From: Ophiothrix spiculata
Taxonomy: Eukaryota > Echinodermata > Ophiuroidea > Amphilepidida > Ophiotrichidae
NCBI GenBank assembly: GCA_000969725.1
Contig: JXSR01S073632.1
Length of the DNA stretch: 22,974 nt
Direction: 5' to 3' (one strand)
Both the position numbers and the translations under genes were made by a program. The first letter of the stretch is position 1; every line of letters starts with the position of its first letter. The notes under the pieces were generated by a model. The model saw only the letters and a program-made list of their open reading frames with translations. It did not search any database and was not told the origin of the DNA. Below, in pieces: positions 20,791 through 22,974 of this stretch.

Positions 20791-21737
20791 GTAATAGCAA
20801 CAGTGCTTTGGTTACTGAGCCATTGGCTCTCTGGTTAGAAGCAGATGTTTAGGATCTCTTCGGTTCCCCTATCACTTTCTGTAGTAAATTATGTGAATTT
20901 TGGTTTGAATCATGCAGATTTTGTACCTCTTGTATCTCAAAAAATAATATGGTGACCTAATTCTTTTATTTTAACACAAATTACATTACCAAATAATGAA
21001 TTTTTAGGGAGTTCCATGATGAATTTTAAATCAATCAAGCCTATAAATTTTCTGATCTTGATATATAGCATTTGAGCATCAAACATGATTACCACCTTGA
21101 ATATGAATAAATTGGAAAAAGTTTGATATTCTGCCAAGATTTGAGGAGCAATATTCAACTCTTGGCATTGAGTGACAGCAGTTTCAGCATAACTGCAATT
21201 GATCTTAAAATGAAAATGCATCACCATATCAAATAAATTTGTGACCACTAACTACAAATCTCCAGTTTAGTCAGGCCAAGGTCATTTGTATAATGAGGAT
21301 TCAAACAGAACCCACCTGCAGTTTTAACTCTTTCACTCCAGATAGCCGCTCACAGCAGTTTGCCAAAGCGTGCAAGATTAGCCGGAATTTTTTCAGCTTA
21401 ACCTAAAAAATATCTGTAAAAAATACATGGTGAAGAAAATCAAAATTTTGCCTGTAAATGCCTGATATGAAGAGGTATTTAGCACCATCATCAATTTTGG
21501 CAAAAAGAATAATCCTTACAATCTACAGCTATCATAAGTGAATACCCAGTGGCGCTGTGATCAGCTAGCTTTCCGTCCAAATAGAGCGTTTTGTGAAAGC
21601 AAAAGAGTTACAATTCTTCAAATCATGACATGTAAGAAAAACTACATTGAGAAAAAGTATTTTCAAATTTTCATATTATACATTTCCAATGTAACTATAT
21701 TTTGGAGATGCTTGTCCCCTCTGGCACACACCAATTA
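20791..21737 (+). other. Intron sequence without a recognised gene
   Basis: AT-rich. A 103-codon frame on - (20937-21248) and a 68-codon frame on + (21538-21744) have no recognised similarity. The missing C-terminal mannosidase exons are not here. Confidence 0.45.
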
Positions 21738-22140
21738 CAAGTAAACAGACTGACCAATTAAAGGTCATCCAAACGAGGGCCTGCCACATAATTCTTGGGG
21801 ATCAGTACAAATCATATGCCGAGGCACTGCTCTTTGGTAGAATGGCAAGAGCAACTCCTTCAAGGTTTCGGTGAAAAGCTTCTTAATTCTGACGTCGATC
21901 TCGCTTCAATGCTTTCCAAACCAAAGAAGGCTAGACACGGAAGAAATCGCAGGAGTGGTTACCAGCTGGATCCACCAAGATGCAGAACTACTCATTACAG
22001 AAAGTCTACAATCCATGCTTCGGTTGACCGTTTGAATAATGAATTTTTCATTGTGTGATCTATGGGTTTGCATGCATTTTTCAGTCTTTCCTTCATTTCT
22101 GTGTTTTTATGCCGTAATAAATAAATAAATAAATAAATAC
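21738..22140 (+). mobile_element. LINE 3' fragment with AATA tail
   Basis: In shifting frames, 21745-21840 reads QTDQLKVIQTRACHIILGDQ then YKSYAEALLF. Then 21840-22058 reads GFGEKLLNSDVDLASML, HGRNRRSGYQLDPPRCRTTH and YRKSTIHASVDRLNNEF. This is the C-terminal part of a LINE ORF2 of the type with RAC-IILG and LDPPRCRT-YR-S-IP motifs. Frame changes make it a pseudogene. It ends with AATAAATAAATAAATAAATA (22117-22138). Confidence 0.78.
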
Positions 22141-22732
22141 AAATGTTAGCTTGCTGGTATTTTGGATCAGAAATTGATGCTGATATTTTGCTGGGAGTTT
22201 CAGAAATTTGATCCCAGCCATGAGAATTTTCAGATATTTATCTGATTTTAGATATTTTGTCATCCAAAATCATCAAAATTCAGATAATTTGGGGCTTGAT
22301 TTAACCTTTTTAGTGTGTTTTTGGTTAAACTTTACCAAATTCAGATATTTTCATGAAAAATCATTCTCATGCCTGTAATCCTTTCTTCTGCAAAAATCAC
22401 ACACATGTGTATTTTGTACTCTAGCTCAAAATGAAAAATGCTGACTTTCCTGTAGGTTTGAGATAGATGGTCACATATACGCTGTCTTAAAATAGCTTTT
22501 AATTCCACATCATCCTCCACAAACGAATCAAGGCAGATTATTTACCTTTTAGCTCTAATGCTGCATTAATAAAAATGTTTATCCTTTGTGCAAAGTGGTA
22601 CAAACATAAGAAGCCAATGTTTGTCTTAATGCTCAATAATCACAACCCTTTTAGTTTTGTCCTTGGAATAGAAGCATTTAATGTTGTACAGACAATTCTT
22701 GAATAAACCTTTTTCGTTCTCACAATTTGAGG
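22141..22732 (+). other. Intron or intergenic sequence without a recognised gene
   Basis: Bases 22190-22350 are rich in TCAGATATTTT-like repeats and include a hairpin (ctgggagttt / aaatttgatcccag). Nothing else was recognised. Confidence 0.45.
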
Positions 22733-22895
22733 AAGCAGGTAGCGCAGCGGTAATTCCGTCACTTTGCACCAATGAGCCCAGGACTGCCACGGGTTCGAAC
22801 CCCGGTCCAGGCGCTGTATGTGCATTTGTTTGCCAGTCCAAAATTACTTCTGCAGGTTTTCCTCCAGGTGCTCTGGTTTTCCTCCTGCATTTAAT
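22733..22895 (+). mobile_element. tRNA-derived SINE
   Basis: Box A TAGCGCAGCGGT (22740-22751) and a perfect box B GGTTCGAACCC (22792-22802) lie at tRNA-like spacing. The flanking sequence does not fold into an acceptor stem, so this is a SINE head rather than a tRNA gene. The body contains aggttttcctccaggtgctc and tggttttcctcctgc, a block widespread in SINEs of marine invertebrates. The 3' boundary is approximate. Confidence 0.75.
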
Positions 22896-22974
22896 TAAAC
22901 TGGTAAATAAATCTGATCATCTGACAGAGGACCCTCATGTAAAGCAGTGCTAGACATTGATAAGGCCATCATCT

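Noticed and set aside
22733..22805. Functional tRNA gene
   Set aside because: Box A and box B are good, but no acceptor stem pairs and the sequence continues into a SINE body.
19099..22974. Remaining C-terminal MAN2B1 exons
   Set aside because: I looked for the expected downstream blocks in all + frames and found none; they are probably beyond the window.

Overview
The window is eukaryotic and looks like part of an invertebrate animal genome, most likely a marine deuterostome. That placement rests on the general repeat style: tRNA-derived SINEs, CR1/L2-like LINE tails and very dense MITEs. It does not rest on a species-diagnostic sequence. The DNA is AT-rich and carries one split gene on the + strand. 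Ten exons (1091-1213, 4366-4482, 6295-6427, 9188-9258, 10923-11156, 12214-12332, 12653-12754, 14271-14358, 15256-15336, 18871-19098) join with matching phases and GT/AG borders into 432 uninterrupted codons. These match the C-terminal half of lysosomal alpha-mannosidase (MAN2B1 family, glycoside hydrolase 38). The catalytic N-terminal half lies upstream of the window and the last exons lie downstream.

Everything else is intron, and much of it is transposon-derived. Several non-autonomous DNA elements can be delimited to the base by target-site duplications: a hAT-like MITE (2800-3179, 8-bp TSD), TA-flanked mariner-like MITEs (1449-1700, 3594-4203, 7243-7835, 14373-15091), a family with 4-bp TSDs (5723-5987 and 7232-8025, the second split by a nested mariner-like MITE), a CACTA-type element (19307-19930) and a PIF/Harbinger-type element (20026-20193). 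A 5'-truncated LINE with an intact reverse transcriptase reading frame (15337-16938) lies in sense orientation directly after exon 9 and in frame with it. Three further LINE 3' ends (8042-8835 and 12915-13310 on -, 21738-22140 on +) and several SINEs are present.

The most unusual feature is local duplication of the gene's own exon-intron junctions. The end of exon 3 plus its 5' splice site is repeated nine times (6349-7112), each copy with an identical CAG|GTATGT. The exon 5 donor exists in three versions. One of these is preceded by a 16-codon copy of the exon end, differing at 11 bases of which 10 are third codon positions. The exon 2 acceptor is also preceded by a near-copy of itself. No CRISPR array, operon or other prokaryote-type system is present.
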